From NCBI GenBank assembly GCA_006226685.1, contig SBGG01000002.1:1-35051 (forward strand): 35,051 nt of DNA, written 5' to 3'. Both the position numbers and the translations under genes were made by a program. This DNA comes from Sphingomonadales bacterium (GTDB lineage Bacteria; Pseudomonadota; Alphaproteobacteria; Sphingomonadales; Sphingomonadaceae). The notes beneath the pieces were generated by a model. That model ran no database searches. It saw nothing but the letters and a program-made list of their open reading frames with translations, and was not told the DNA's origin. This document shows positions 9,035 through 17,832 of this stretch, in pieces (the first letter of the stretch is position 1; the number at the start of each line of letters is the position of its first letter).

Positions 9035-9052
9035 ACTGACAGTTACGCCAGT
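9035..9052. promoter_or_regulatory. Shared motif ACTGAC-N4-ACGCCAGT, copy 1
   Basis: The 18-bp sequence ACTGACAGTTACGCCAGT is an imperfect palindrome (ACTG-N10-CAGT) located upstream of the GMC gene. Fourteen of 18 bases are identical to the site at 31280-31297, and a looser copy is at 18998-19015. Interpreted as an operator for a common regulator. Confidence 0.55.
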
Positions 9053-9061
9053 CAGCGTGCT

Positions 9062-10222
9062 TCAGGCCGTCCGGTGGGCTCGCTTGATCTTCTTGGCGAG
9101 GCTCCATTTATGTACTTCGGTCGGGCCGTCATAGATGCGGAAAGCCCGCACCTCGCGGAATATCTGTTCGACGATCGTGTCCTGCGTCACGCCTGTACCG
9201 CCCATTGCCTGCACGCATTTATCCGCAATCCGCATCAATGCCTCGGACACGGCCACCTTGGCCATCGAGCTTTCAACCGTTCCCAGCGATCCGCTGTCCA
9301 GCACCGATGCCGCCCAGTCGATCATCAGTTCGCATTGTTGAATGTCGATCATATTTTCGGCCAGCATGAAACCTACCCCTTCATGATCGACCAGAGGCTT
9401 GCCGAACGCGGTGCGGCGGCAGGCATAGGCGGACGCGATTTCCTGCGCCCGAATACAGCCGCCCAGCCAGCGCATGCAGTGCGACAACCGCGCCGGAGAC
9501 AAACGCACCTGCGCATATTTGAAGCCTTCGCCGCTCGCCCCCAGCATCTGATCGGCAGGAACGCGCAGATTATCGATGGCCACGACCGCATGCCCTCCAG
9601 GCATCGAACTGTCGATGGTATCCAACACCCGTTCGATCCGAATGGCAGGATTCGGCAGATCCACAAGGAACATGCAGGCGCCATCATCGCTTTTCGCCAT
9701 GACGATGCCGACCTTCGCCCCCTCTGCGCCGGTGATGAACGCCTTCCGCCCATTGATGACCCAATGATTGCCATCGGGGTGGCAGACGGTTTTCATCATC
9801 GACGGATCAGACCCGGCGCCTTCATCATCGGCCGGTTCGGTCATGAAAAAGGCCGAGCGCGCCCGCCCTTCCACCAGCGGCTTCAGAAAACGGTCTTTCT
9901 GCTCCGCAGTGGCGACATGGCCGAGAAGATACATATTCCCTTCATCCGGGGCCATTGTGTTGCACGCCAGCGGCCCCAGTGGCGACAGGCCGGACCTGAT
10001 AAGGACCGTTGCGGTTTCCCGCTGCGTCAGATGCGCACCGTCGGGCAGAATATGCGGTGTCAGCACACCGGCCGCGCGCGCCTTTTCGCGCATTTCCACC
10101 ACCAGATCGTCGCTCGGCCCGTGAAAGCCACACCGCGGATCTTTTTCATAAGGGATAATGGTTTCGCGCACGAAGGCCTCGACCTTATCCGCCATCGCCT
10201 GAGCGCGATCAGTGCTGAACAT
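9062..10222 (-). CDS. Acyl-CoA dehydrogenase, ACAD10/11-like
   Basis: 386 residues. FAD and substrate motifs are FFMTEPADDEGAGSDP (125-140) and INGRKAFITGA (156-166), followed by a C-terminal helical domain with RTAFGKPLVDHEGV and GGTGVTQDTIVEQIFRE. The C-terminal IYDGPTEVH (363-371) has Asp365 where medium-chain enzymes carry the E of YEGT; a DGP-EVH signature is typical of the ACAD10/11 branch. The ATG at 10222 follows GAGAGGGAA. It is 43 bp downstream of an APH-type phosphotransferase. In ACAD10/11 the same two domains are fused and act on 4-hydroxyacyl-CoA, the kinase phosphorylating the 4-hydroxyl before elimination. A similar split pair exists in the levulinate (lva) operon of Pseudomonas putida. 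The role here is inference. Confidence 0.88.
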   Translation of the reverse strand: MFSTDRAQAMADKVEAFVRETIIPYEKDPRCGFHGPSDDLVVEMREKARAAGVLTPHILPDGAHLTQRETATVLIRSGLSPLGPLACNTMAPDEGNMYLLGHVATAEQKDRFLKPLVEGRARSAFFMTEPADDEGAGSDPSMMKTVCHPDGNHWVINGRKAFITGAEGAKVGIVMAKSDDGACMFLVDLPNPAIRIERVLDTIDSSMPGGHAVVAIDNLRVPADQMLGASGEGFKYAQVRLSPARLSHCMRWLGGCIRAQEIASAYACRRTAFGKPLVDHEGVGFMLAENMIDIQQCELMIDWAASVLDSGSLGTVESSMAKVAVSEALMRIADKCVQAMGGTGVTQDTIVEQIFREVRAFRIYDGPTEVHKWSLAKKIKRAHRTA

Positions 10223-10265
10223 GATATTCCCTCTCGATCATAGGATTATGCGCCGACCGCCACGG

Positions 10266-11324
10266 TCAGCCTTGCTGCGCGGTCCGGCGGCCGATGGCGG
10301 CGAGTTCGGGCAGAGTATCGACCAGCGATTGCGCCTCCGGTGACGCCGCCGTACCGCGGGCCATTCGCCCTTTTATGCCATGGAGGATGGCGGCAAAACG
10401 GAACATGTTGAAGGCCAGATAAAAAGGCAGATTGTCTATGCCGCTGCGTCCCGTTCTCTCGCAATAGGCAGCAACATAGTCGTCCTGTGGCGGTATGGCG
10501 AGCGCCGCCAGATCGACCCCCTTGAACCCGCCGATAATATGCGGGGGCAGATGATACATCATCAGATGATAGGTAAAATCCGCCAGAGGGTGCCCCAATG
10601 TGGAAAGCTCCCAGTCCAGTACCGCCAATATACGCGGCTCGCTCGGGTGCCAGATCATATTGTCGGCACGAAAATCGCCATGGACAATGCTGGTTTCATC
10701 CCCTTCGGGAATGTGCTGCTCCAGCCAGTCGGCCAGCCAGTCCATATCGTCTAACCGACCGGCCTCCATATCTTCGCGATACTGGCGGGACCAGCGGGAG
10801 ATCTGGCGCCCGAAATAATTGCCGGGCTTGCCATAATCGCCCAGCCCGATCGCCTGATAATCCAGCCTGTGCAGCCCTGCTATCGCCTCATTCATCGCAT
10901 CGAAATAGCGGGGACGCTCCGCCGCGCTCAGGTCCGGCAGGGTCGAATCCCAGAATATGCGCCCCTCGACCATATCCATCATATAGAAAGGCGTGCCGAT
11001 CACCGCGGCATCTTCACACAGGCCATGGACCGGAGCGACGGGAAAACCCGCCTTTCCCAAGGCGCTCAGCACCCGATATTCCCGTTCCACCGCATGGGCT
11101 CCGGGCAACAGCTTCCCCGGCGGTTTACGGCGCAGCACATAGGATCGACGGGGTGTTACCAACTTATAGGTCGGGTTGGACTGCCCCCCCTTGAACTGTT
11201 CGACTGTAACCGGCCCGGCAAAATCCTCCACATGAGACCGCATCCATTCTTCCAGCACGGACGCATCAAATTCTTGACCCGCCCGAACCGCCCCGGTTCC
11301 GCCAAATTTCTCCTGACGATTCAC
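10266..11324 (-). CDS. APH-type phosphotransferase, ACAD10/11 kinase-domain-like
   Basis: 352 residues. Protein-kinase-like fold of the aminoglycoside-phosphotransferase family: the Gly-rich loop KGGQSNPTY is at 45-53, YVLRRKPPG with the ATP-binding lysine region at 62-70, catalytic loop HGDFRADN at 215-222 (D217, N222), and metal-binding LDWE at 236-239 (D237). YVLRRKPPG and DFRADNMIWHP are typical of the acyl-CoA dehydrogenase-associated subgroup rather than drug-resistance enzymes. It starts with GTG at 11324 behind AGGTGAG. It is upstream of the matching dehydrogenase, so the likely substrate is a hydroxyacyl-CoA. Antibiotic resistance is not supported by context. Confidence 0.85.
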   Translation of the reverse strand: MNRQEKFGGTGAVRAGQEFDASVLEEWMRSHVEDFAGPVTVEQFKGGQSNPTYKLVTPRRSYVLRRKPPGKLLPGAHAVEREYRVLSALGKAGFPVAPVHGLCEDAAVIGTPFYMMDMVEGRIFWDSTLPDLSAAERPRYFDAMNEAIAGLHRLDYQAIGLGDYGKPGNYFGRQISRWSRQYREDMEAGRLDDMDWLADWLEQHIPEGDETSIVHGDFRADNMIWHPSEPRILAVLDWELSTLGHPLADFTYHLMMYHLPPHIIGGFKGVDLAALAIPPQDDYVAAYCERTGRSGIDNLPFYLAFNMFRFAAILHGIKGRMARGTAASPEAQSLVDTLPELAAIGRRTAQQG

Positions 11325-11591
11325 CCCGAAATCTCACCTGCTTTTTGAAATGTCGAATGCACCCCTCACCCTCGCGCCTTCCGCCCGGCCTGTCGCCTAT
11401 GCTTTGTCTCAGGTGAGGAACCCTACCGGCCTCCTTCCCCGGCCTCAAAGACCTACCGGAAATCATAGTACGCAAGCATGGGAAAATTGCTCATCCATCA
11501 TCACTGGCTGCCCTTATTTCGGGCACGGCCGAACTCAGAAAATCAAAACGGGAACCTGTTCAACGGGTTTTAAAAGATACTGGGAGAAGAC
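11325..11591. promoter_or_regulatory. Divergent promoter region, phosphotransferase / TonB receptor 2
   Basis: 267 bp with no credible gene. It contains an inverted pair CTCACCTG (11333-11340) / CAGGTGAG (11410-11417), the first copy being the phosphotransferase ribosome site, and TGCCC-N7-GGGCA at 11509-11525. No site matching the ACTGRC motif or the TetR palindrome was found here. Confidence 0.4.
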
Positions 11592-13889
11592 ATGTTCAAG
11601 GCCATCATTCACGCGCCCGTACTGCTGGCGTTGGGAGGCTCCCTGTACTGGGCAGCCCCGGCACAGGCGCAAGACAGCGAAACTCAGCCCGGCGCATCCG
11701 AAGGGGTCGCCGACATCATCGTATCGGCCCGCCGAAGGGCGGAAAGCCTGCACGATACCCCCGTTGCCGTGACGGCCATCGCGCCGGCGCAACTGGAAGG
11801 CGCGGCGGCTCTCACTATCGGGGATCTTCAGGGCGCGGCCCCGAACGTCATCATCACGAGCGGCGGCACCGGCGCGGCAGCCGCGAACATCTCGATCCGC
11901 GGCATCGCCTTTGCGGATATCGAAAAATCGTTCGATCCGGCGGTCGGGGTCAACATCGACGGTGTCTATATCGGCACCTCCACCGGGCAGATGCTCGATT
12001 TCTTCGACATCGCGTCCATCGAAGTGCTGCGCGGTCCGCAGGGAACGCTGTTTGGCCGCAACACCATTGCGGGCGTCATCAATGTCAAACGCACTCGCCC
12101 GACCGGCGAATGGGGCGGCAAATTCGAAGCCGGCATCGGCAGCTATGACCAGATCAGCGCCAAGGGCGTCGTCAACCTTCCCGTCGCCCCCGACCTGCTT
12201 GCGGTCAAGCTGTTTTACATGCACACCGATGGCAGCGGCTATTATCGCGACATGGGCCGTGGCGGTGCACATCGCGGCGGCACGAATAATGAAAATTACG
12301 GCGCCAGCCTGCTGTTCACACCCAGCAGCAATTTCGATGCGCTTGTCACCGTCGACCGGCAGGAGCAGGACTTCGACCCGACACTGGGGCCTTTGACATC
12401 GCCTGGAGACGCATTCGCAGCCTATTTGCCGCCTCTGCTGATCAATCGGGACAATGTCGACGGCGTTTACAAAACCATGGCCCCGGCCAGTCTGTACGGG
12501 AAATATCGCGCCTATGGTATCACCGGAGAGATGAACTGGCGTCTGAACGGCGTCACCCTGACATCCGTCACCGCCTATCGTAAAAGCACCGACGATATTC
12601 TGCAGGATTTCGCCACCAATGGCCTTTATCTGGCGCAACGGGATCAAAATTACCATCAGTTCAGTCAGGAACTGCGCGCATCAGGCCATGTATTCAGCGG
12701 TTTCGACTATGTGGCCGGGTTATATTATTTCAACAGCCGCTATCATCTCGATCAATATACCAGCGTTTTCGGAGCTGCCCTGACCCATCAGGATGCGACG
12801 GGCTGGTCGGAATCCTATGCCGGGTTCATCGACTTCAACTGGGAGATTTTCGACAAGGTGCGGCTGTCCGGTGGTGGACGCTATACGCATGACAAGAAGG
12901 AAATGCGTATCGCCTATACCGACCCGGGCACTCCTACCGCAGATTTCAGCGGCGCCCGCAACAGTAAATCATGGAGCAAATTCACGCCGAAAATCGGCCT
13001 GGATTATCGCCCCAATAATGATCTGATGCTCTATGCATCCTGGTCGCGGGGCTATCGGTCCGGCGGGTTCAACGGGCGCGCCCTGACCGAATATGCGGCA
13101 TCCCTCCCCTATAATCCGGAAACGGTGGATGCCTATGAAGTCGGTATCAAGAGCGAATTCTGGGACCGCAAGGCGAGCCTGAACATTGCCGCCTTTTATT
13201 CCGACTATAAAAATATTCAGCAAAACAGCGAGGTGTCTGTTGCAGGCGTTGCCTTGCCGCAAACCGTTGTCATCAATGCGGCGGCCGCCCGCATTCAGGG
13301 GCTGGAAGCTGATTTCACCCTGCGCCCTCTGGAACGCCTGACCCTGCGCGGATCAATGGGCTATATCGATACGAAGTTCACAGGCTTCATCGTCAATCAG
13401 CCCGTTACGACTACGACCGGGGCGATCAGCCGGACCTTCGACTATTCCGGTGTGGATATGATCTATGCGCCGAAAATCACCGCATCGATCAATGCCGAAT
13501 ATGAAGCCCCGGTCTATCTGGGCAGCCAGAACGGCAAGCTGAAGCTCAATGCCGGTTATCGGTATCTGTCCCGTTACGATCAACAGATTGCGGCGGACCC
13601 GGCCATCTATGCCGAAGCCATCAGCGCCCCTGACGGCACCGTCATCACCGTACCCCGCAACGACCCGCGCCTGCGGTCGGATACGCAGAATCTGGTGGAT
13701 GTCAGCCTCTCGCTCATCTTCAACATCAATGACCGGGCGAAATATCGGCTTACCGGTTTCGTCCGCAACCTGCTGGACGATCGCGGGACGCAGACATCCT
13801 TCGTCGCGTCGGCTTTCCCTGTCTATTGGGGCTTTGCCACTGCCCGCGAACCCCGCGTCTATGGCATACAACTGGGCTTTGAATTCTGA
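11592..13889 (+). CDS. TonB-dependent outer-membrane receptor 2
   Basis: 765 residues. The signal peptide ends AQA-QD (cleavage after about residue 26), and the TonB box region DIIVSARRR is at 41-49. The plug carries IEVLRGPQGTLFGRNTIAGVINV. The beta-barrel ends in YGIQLGFEF with C-terminal Phe. The ATG at 11592 follows GGGAGAAG. Outer-membrane importer energised by TonB-ExbBD, which is not encoded here. It is the only one of the three receptors on the plus strand, stands alone between the phosphotransferase operon and the Rieske 2 operon, and ends at a terminator. The plug is similar to those of the other receptors but the barrel differs, so a different ligand or size range is possible. Confidence 0.93.
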   Translation: MFKAIIHAPVLLALGGSLYWAAPAQAQDSETQPGASEGVADIIVSARRRAESLHDTPVAVTAIAPAQLEGAAALTIGDLQGAAPNVIITSGGTGAAAANISIRGIAFADIEKSFDPAVGVNIDGVYIGTSTGQMLDFFDIASIEVLRGPQGTLFGRNTIAGVINVKRTRPTGEWGGKFEAGIGSYDQISAKGVVNLPVAPDLLAVKLFYMHTDGSGYYRDMGRGGAHRGGTNNENYGASLLFTPSSNFDALVTVDRQEQDFDPTLGPLTSPGDAFAAYLPPLLINRDNVDGVYKTMAPASLYGKYRAYGITGEMNWRLNGVTLTSVTAYRKSTDDILQDFATNGLYLAQRDQNYHQFSQELRASGHVFSGFDYVAGLYYFNSRYHLDQYTSVFGAALTHQDATGWSESYAGFIDFNWEIFDKVRLSGGGRYTHDKKEMRIAYTDPGTPTADFSGARNSKSWSKFTPKIGLDYRPNNDLMLYASWSRGYRSGGFNGRALTEYAASLPYNPETVDAYEVGIKSEFWDRKASLNIAAFYSDYKNIQQNSEVSVAGVALPQTVVINAAAARIQGLEADFTLRPLERLTLRGSMGYIDTKFTGFIVNQPVTTTTGAISRTFDYSGVDMIYAPKITASINAEYEAPVYLGSQNGKLKLNAGYRYLSRYDQQIAADPAIYAEAISAPDGTVITVPRNDPRLRSDTQNLVDVSLSLIFNINDRAKYRLTGFVRNLLDDRGTQTSFVASAFPVYWGFATAREPRVYGIQLGFEF

Positions 13890-13965
13890 CACATGAATGC
13901 CGGAAAGGTCGCGACCCGCCCCCTCTCCGGCATCGTCAGCATAGTCAAAATAACCATAGCCAAAA

Positions 13966-14000
13966 GAGCCGGAGCATCATCGCCCCGGCCCTTCTTTTTT
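13966..14000 (+). terminator. Intrinsic terminator after TonB receptor 2
   Basis: GAGCCGG (13966-13972) pairs with CCGGCCC (13985-13991) with one mismatch, followed by TTCTTTTTT. A further inverted repeat, ATGCCGGA (13897-13904) / TCCGGCAT (13926-13933), precedes it. Lies between convergent genes. Confidence 0.7.
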
Positions 14001-14007
14001 CATGCAT

Positions 14008-15423
14008 TCAGAGTTGGTCTTCTACGAATTTCTCCAACGTATTCTGGAACTGACGGATCTGGATTTCCTGATAATTGCCGAGTTCTACCCTGTTGTTCAG
14101 CGTCGCTTTCAGGCCCGTCTGCACATGAGGCAGATTTTCCATATCCTGTTCGAACACATCAGCGAGAATTCCGAGTTCCGGTGCTTCGATCCATCTCTGG
14201 TTCACATCCAGAAACTTCATCTTCGGCGCCCTTGGCCGCTCCTGTCCCGGCGGAACACGCGTCAGAACCCGTACCTCCATCAGGCAATGATCGACATCAT
14301 GCCACGGCCGCCAGCGATAAACGATATTGGGCTGGAACCCCGCCCAAGGGCTGAAATTCGGGAACACATTATATAAAATCGCATCCATCATTTCGGCATC
14401 GGAAGCAAAGCTGACATCATGCCCGAACATTTTGGTCGTGGTTTCGCGAAGAGATGCCCCCAGCGCCGCACGCGCGCTGACGCCATCAGGCACTTTCACA
14501 TTATATCCTCCGCCTGCGCTTTCCTCGTCATAATTATCCGACGAACGCCCATTATATTTGACGAACTCATCGACGATCCATTGCTGTTCCTTCCCGCTCG
14601 GGTCGATATGCGGAGACATAGTGCCAAAGGGCGTGACCGTCATATTCACATAATCGCCGTAAATATTGTAAAGCGAATTGGCATCCCCTGTGAACGGCAG
14701 TAATTGGGGGTGGGTCACGACGGTGTGCCAGCTTTCCATAAAAGCTTCCATCACCACCTTCCAGTTGGCCGGCACAACCTTGCCGACCCACATGGCGGTC
14801 ACGCATTCTTCCTGCCGCCAGCGTTTGAAATGCTCCGGCATCGGCGCCAGATATTCCTCCAGTCCGGGACCGTCATTCGCCTCGCGGATGAAAATATACC
14901 CGCCCCAGCGCCCAACACTGATTTCAGGCAGATTCATCTTCTCATCCTTCAGATGAGTAAAATCCCACCGGCACGGTATTTGCTTCAGGGACCCGTCATT
15001 ATTCCAGGTAAAGCCATGGAACGGGCATTGCAGTTCATTGGTCCAGCCATCTTCGATCTTCAGCTTGCGACCGCGATGCAGACAGACATTTGCAAAAGCA
15101 CGGACCGAACCATCATCCTGCCGTATCAGAAGGAAGGATTTGCCGACATTCTCATAAACGACATAATCCCCCGGTTCGGGCATTTCCTCTTCACGCGCCG
15201 CAAATTGCCACACGCATGGCCACATTTTCTGCTTTTCCAGCTCGAAAAAGGCAGGGTCCGTATAGCGCGCCGCCGGGATCGGTTCTGAACCCAGATTTTC
15301 ATATTCATCCGTATAGAGAAATTCCGGCACCGGATTGGTGTCCGCCAACGCCAGATCACGCACCGATGTTCCGGGGCATCGCGGCAAAGGGACTCCCTTT
15401 ATGCGAGGGTCGCTTTCAGCCAT
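14008..15423 (-). CDS. Rieske non-haem iron oxygenase alpha subunit (Rieske 2)
   Basis: 471 residues, the longest of the four. Rieske ligands are C114, H116, C133 and H136 (CLHRG...CPFHGF). The catalytic iron site is in MEAFMESWHTVVTHPQ (225-240), giving H233 and H238, with D427 (EQDMENLPHVQTG) as probable third ligand. The residue that is usually the bridging Asp (D in D-N-x-x-E-x-Y-H) is Glu226, and W232 replaces the usual Tyr. A roughly 50-residue N-terminal extension precedes the Rieske domain. The ATG at 15423 follows TAGGAGTATAAGGA. It follows SDR 2 by 80 bp on the same strand, probably one operon. Clearly a different subfamily from Rieske 1 and 4; substrate unknown. Confidence 0.88.
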   Translation of the reverse strand: MAESDPRIKGVPLPRCPGTSVRDLALADTNPVPEFLYTDEYENLGSEPIPAARYTDPAFFELEKQKMWPCVWQFAAREEEMPEPGDYVVYENVGKSFLLIRQDDGSVRAFANVCLHRGRKLKIEDGWTNELQCPFHGFTWNNDGSLKQIPCRWDFTHLKDEKMNLPEISVGRWGGYIFIREANDGPGLEEYLAPMPEHFKRWRQEECVTAMWVGKVVPANWKVVMEAFMESWHTVVTHPQLLPFTGDANSLYNIYGDYVNMTVTPFGTMSPHIDPSGKEQQWIVDEFVKYNGRSSDNYDEESAGGGYNVKVPDGVSARAALGASLRETTTKMFGHDVSFASDAEMMDAILYNVFPNFSPWAGFQPNIVYRWRPWHDVDHCLMEVRVLTRVPPGQERPRAPKMKFLDVNQRWIEAPELGILADVFEQDMENLPHVQTGLKATLNNRVELGNYQEIQIRQFQNTLEKFVEDQL

Positions 15424-15503
15424 TCCTTATACTCCTAATCGCGTTTGATACCATGGTCCTTCCGCGTCGGGTTGCACCACTTACCTCTTGTTTTTGGACG
15501 AGT

Positions 15504-16271
15504 TTATTGCGCAACCATTCCTCCATCCACAATGAATTCGGCACCGGTAATATATTTCGCATCGTCCGAAGCGAGAAACGCCACCATCGCGCCGATATCC
15601 GCCGGTTCGCCCATGCGGCGCATCGGCACGGCGGCGATGATCTGATCGAACACCTCCTTATTATCGGCGATGGCGACCTTCTGCATGTCAGTCCAGATCA
15701 TGCCGGGGTGCACGGTGTTGACCCGGATATTCTCCGGCGCGGCTTCCAGCGCCACGGTCTTGGAAAACAGACGGACCCCACCCTTGCTGGCCGCATAGGC
15801 GGATGTCCCCTCAACGCCGACCAGCCCCGCGACCGACGACATGTTGATGATGGAGCCGCCTTGCCCCTGTCGGCGCATCTGATCGAGCACGGCTTTGGTA
15901 CCGAGATAGACGCTATCGAGGTTGATCGACAACTGCCGCCGCCAGTCCTCCATGGTCATCGCACTCATCGGGCGCAGCACGGCAATACCCGCATTGTTGA
16001 CCCCTATATCAAGACGATCATAAGCCGCGACAATAGCCTCCATCACCATGTCCCAGGCGGCTTCATCGGTCACGTCATGCTCCATCGCCTGCGCCTGAAA
16101 GCCCTTATCCCGCAACTCGGCAGCCCGGGCCGCAACGGCATCTCCATCGATATCGGTCAGGAACAGCGCCGCCCCCTGCCGGGCCATCACATGAGCGGCA
16201 GCAAATCCGAGACCGCCCGCAGAGGCCGCCCCCGTAACCAGCGCAACCTTGCCGCTCAGATCAATCATCAT
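15504..16271 (-). CDS. Short-chain dehydrogenase/reductase (SDR 2)
   Basis: 255 residues. The cofactor loop reads TGAASAGGLG (13-22), two residues longer than the classical TGxxxGxG. D40 favours NAD(H); NNAG is at 92-95, S145 or S146, Y159 and K163 form the catalytic set. The start is the first of two adjacent ATGs (16271 and 16268) behind GGAGAGGG; the ribosome site does not distinguish them. Upstream partner of Rieske 2, divergent from Rieske 3, so it may dehydrogenate the diol or alcohol made by one of these oxygenases. Confidence 0.88.
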   Translation of the reverse strand: MMIDLSGKVALVTGAASAGGLGFAAAHVMARQGAALFLTDIDGDAVAARAAELRDKGFQAQAMEHDVTDEAAWDMVMEAIVAAYDRLDIGVNNAGIAVLRPMSAMTMEDWRRQLSINLDSVYLGTKAVLDQMRRQGQGGSIINMSSVAGLVGVEGTSAYAASKGGVRLFSKTVALEAAPENIRVNTVHPGMIWTDMQKVAIADNKEVFDQIIAAVPMRRMGEPADIGAMVAFLASDDAKYITGAEFIVDGGMVAQ

Positions 16272-16291
16272 ATGTCATGCCCTCTCCGCTC

Positions 16292-16342
16292 CATTTGCCG
16301 GGCATGGTGGCAAATGATGCCAGCGGCGCAACTAGCGCTAGT
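16292..16342. promoter_or_regulatory. Two palindromes in the SDR 2 / Rieske 3 divergent promoter
   Basis: CATTTGCC (16292-16299) and GGCAAATG (16309-16316) are perfect 8-bp arms with a 9-nt spacer. ACTAGCGCTAGT (16331-16342) is a perfect 12-bp palindrome. Both fall in the 187-bp gap between divergent starts, where a shared operator would act on both units. No regulator gene is adjacent. Confidence 0.5.
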
Positions 16343-16458
16343 CAGAGTGCAGAATTGTTCACGGCACGATAAGGATAGCGAACGGAAATCCGCACCCGCG
16401 CCCTGCGCTATTTTTCCGCAGAACAGACCTTCAGGTCATACAGGCATGAGAGGACAGG

Positions 16459-17637
16459 ATGGGCTATCACGAAACGATCGGCCATGAAGCCGAAAAAATG
16501 CTGGAATATGTCGAAACCGATACGACCGACAGCGCCGCCACTTCCCTGGAAGTTGCTGCCTCGGCCTATACTGACCCGGCCTATTTCGAACGCGAGAAAT
16601 CCGAAATCTTCATGAAGATGCCGCTCCTCGCGGCCCTCAGTGCCGAAATACCCCAACCGGGCGATTACAAGGCGATGGAACTGCTGGGCAAACCGATCCT
16701 CATCACCCGCAAATCAGATGGCGGCGTTTCCGCGATGCTGAACGTCTGCACCCATCGCGGCATGATTTTAAGGCCCGAAGGCCATGGCAATGCCAGGCGC
16801 TTTTCCTGCCCCTATCATGCATGGACCTTCGGTAATGACGGCAAGCTGATCGGCGTCGCCGAACCGAAGAAATTCGGCCCCGTCTGCAAGGAGGAACGCA
16901 ACCTGACCCAATTGCCGGCGGCAGAAGCCGGCGGTATCGTCTGGGTTTGCCTGACCCCCGGCATGAATTTCGACATCAGGAAACATCTGGGCGGGATGCT
17001 GGACGATCTCGAAGTCTATGGCCTCGACAAATGGCATTATTGCGGAACCCGCCGCATTTACGGACCGAACTGGAAAATCGCCTATGATGGTTATCTGGAG
17101 GGCTATCATTTCGCGGCGGCTCATCCGACCACCATTCACCCGCGCAGTTTCAGCAACATCATGCATTTCACCGCCTTTGGGCCGCATATGCGCGTCGGCT
17201 ATCCGCAGGTGAAGATCAGGGAAGCGTTAGGCGCGATACCCCGCGAACAATGGGGAGCACATGAAAATCAAGGCTATGACTTCGTGCGCACCATCTTCCC
17301 CAATGTCAGCATTTTCTTCGCGCCGGAACTGACCCAGGTGGCACAACTCATCCCTGGCGATACCCCCGGCACCAATATCACCAACCTAATATTCATACGC
17401 AAGGCCCCACCCCGCGACGCCGAAGACGCCGCTGCCATCGAAGGGATGATGGACTGGTTGCGCGACGTCGTGAATGACGAGGATTATGGCGTCGGGCTTC
17501 AAGTGCAGAAGGGGCTGGAATCGGGCGCGCTCAAAACAGTCATTTTCGGACGGAATGAACGCGGAAATCATTATTTTCACAATTATGTCGACTATCTGCT
17601 GCGCGCGGACCCGAATGAGGAACCGCCGCAACTCTAG
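16459..17637 (+). CDS. Rieske non-haem iron oxygenase alpha subunit (Rieske 3)
   Basis: 392 residues. Rieske ligands are C97, H99, C117 and H120 (CTHRG...CPYHAW). The iron site is D210-x3-E214-x-Y216-H217 and H222 (YDGYLEGYHFAAAHP), with D342 (EDYGVGLQVQKG) as third ligand. The ATG at 16459 follows GAGAGGACAGG. Short single-component-type alpha subunit, distinct from Rieske 1, 2 and 4. It is divergent from the SDR 2-Rieske 2 operon. Its TAG stop overlaps the first bases of repeat element copy A, so the C-terminus may have been set by that insertion. A reductase is missing nearby. Substrate unknown. Confidence 0.9.
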   Translation: MGYHETIGHEAEKMLEYVETDTTDSAATSLEVAASAYTDPAYFEREKSEIFMKMPLLAALSAEIPQPGDYKAMELLGKPILITRKSDGGVSAMLNVCTHRGMILRPEGHGNARRFSCPYHAWTFGNDGKLIGVAEPKKFGPVCKEERNLTQLPAAEAGGIVWVCLTPGMNFDIRKHLGGMLDDLEVYGLDKWHYCGTRRIYGPNWKIAYDGYLEGYHFAAAHPTTIHPRSFSNIMHFTAFGPHMRVGYPQVKIREALGAIPREQWGAHENQGYDFVRTIFPNVSIFFAPELTQVAQLIPGDTPGTNITNLIFIRKAPPRDAEDAAAIEGMMDWLRDVVNDEDYGVGLQVQKGLESGALKTVIFGRNERGNHYFHNYVDYLLRADPNEEPPQL

Positions 17638-17801
17638 GACGGATCACCATTCAGAAGATGACGTGCCAAAAATGGTGATTTTTCGTGAACCGACGCGCAG
17701 CGTACTTCTTGTACGTGAGCACCGGAAGCGCGGGAAAGCGCCATTTGCAGGCCGTCAGGGCTGGGGCCGAAGGCAACCGGAGGGCAATATCGAGCCGTCC
17801 T
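17636..17801 (+). repeat. MITE-like dispersed element, copy A
   Basis: 166 bp, about 85% identical by eye to the reverse complement of 33480-33635 over its whole length. Ends are imperfect inverted repeats: AGGACGGATC at the left and GAGCCGTCCT (reverse complement AGGACGGCTC) at the right. This copy has a 10-nt insertion (GTACGTGAGC, about 17710-17719) that copy B lacks, which shifts any shared reading frame and argues against coding. It contains a small GCGC-GGGAAA-GCGC hairpin in its most conserved core. No target duplication is visible. Confidence 0.75.
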
Positions 17802-17832
17802 CGGGGCAGGACCCATCAGAAAACACCCTATT

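Noticed and set aside
8750..10243. Long plus-strand open frame (497 codons) opposite the GMC and acyl-CoA dehydrogenase genes
   Set aside because: Antisense shadow of two well-supported genes; composition is that of a reverse-strand artefact rich in His, Arg and Ile.
10266..11324. APH-family gene as an aminoglycoside-resistance determinant
   Set aside because: Motifs and the adjacent acyl-CoA dehydrogenase match the ACAD10/11-associated subgroup rather than resistance enzymes.
15090..16487. Long plus-strand open frame (465 codons) opposite Rieske 2 and SDR 2
   Set aside because: It is antisense to two genes with intact catalytic motifs, spans their intergenic gap, and has no recognisable domain; GC-rich DNA keeps such frames open.
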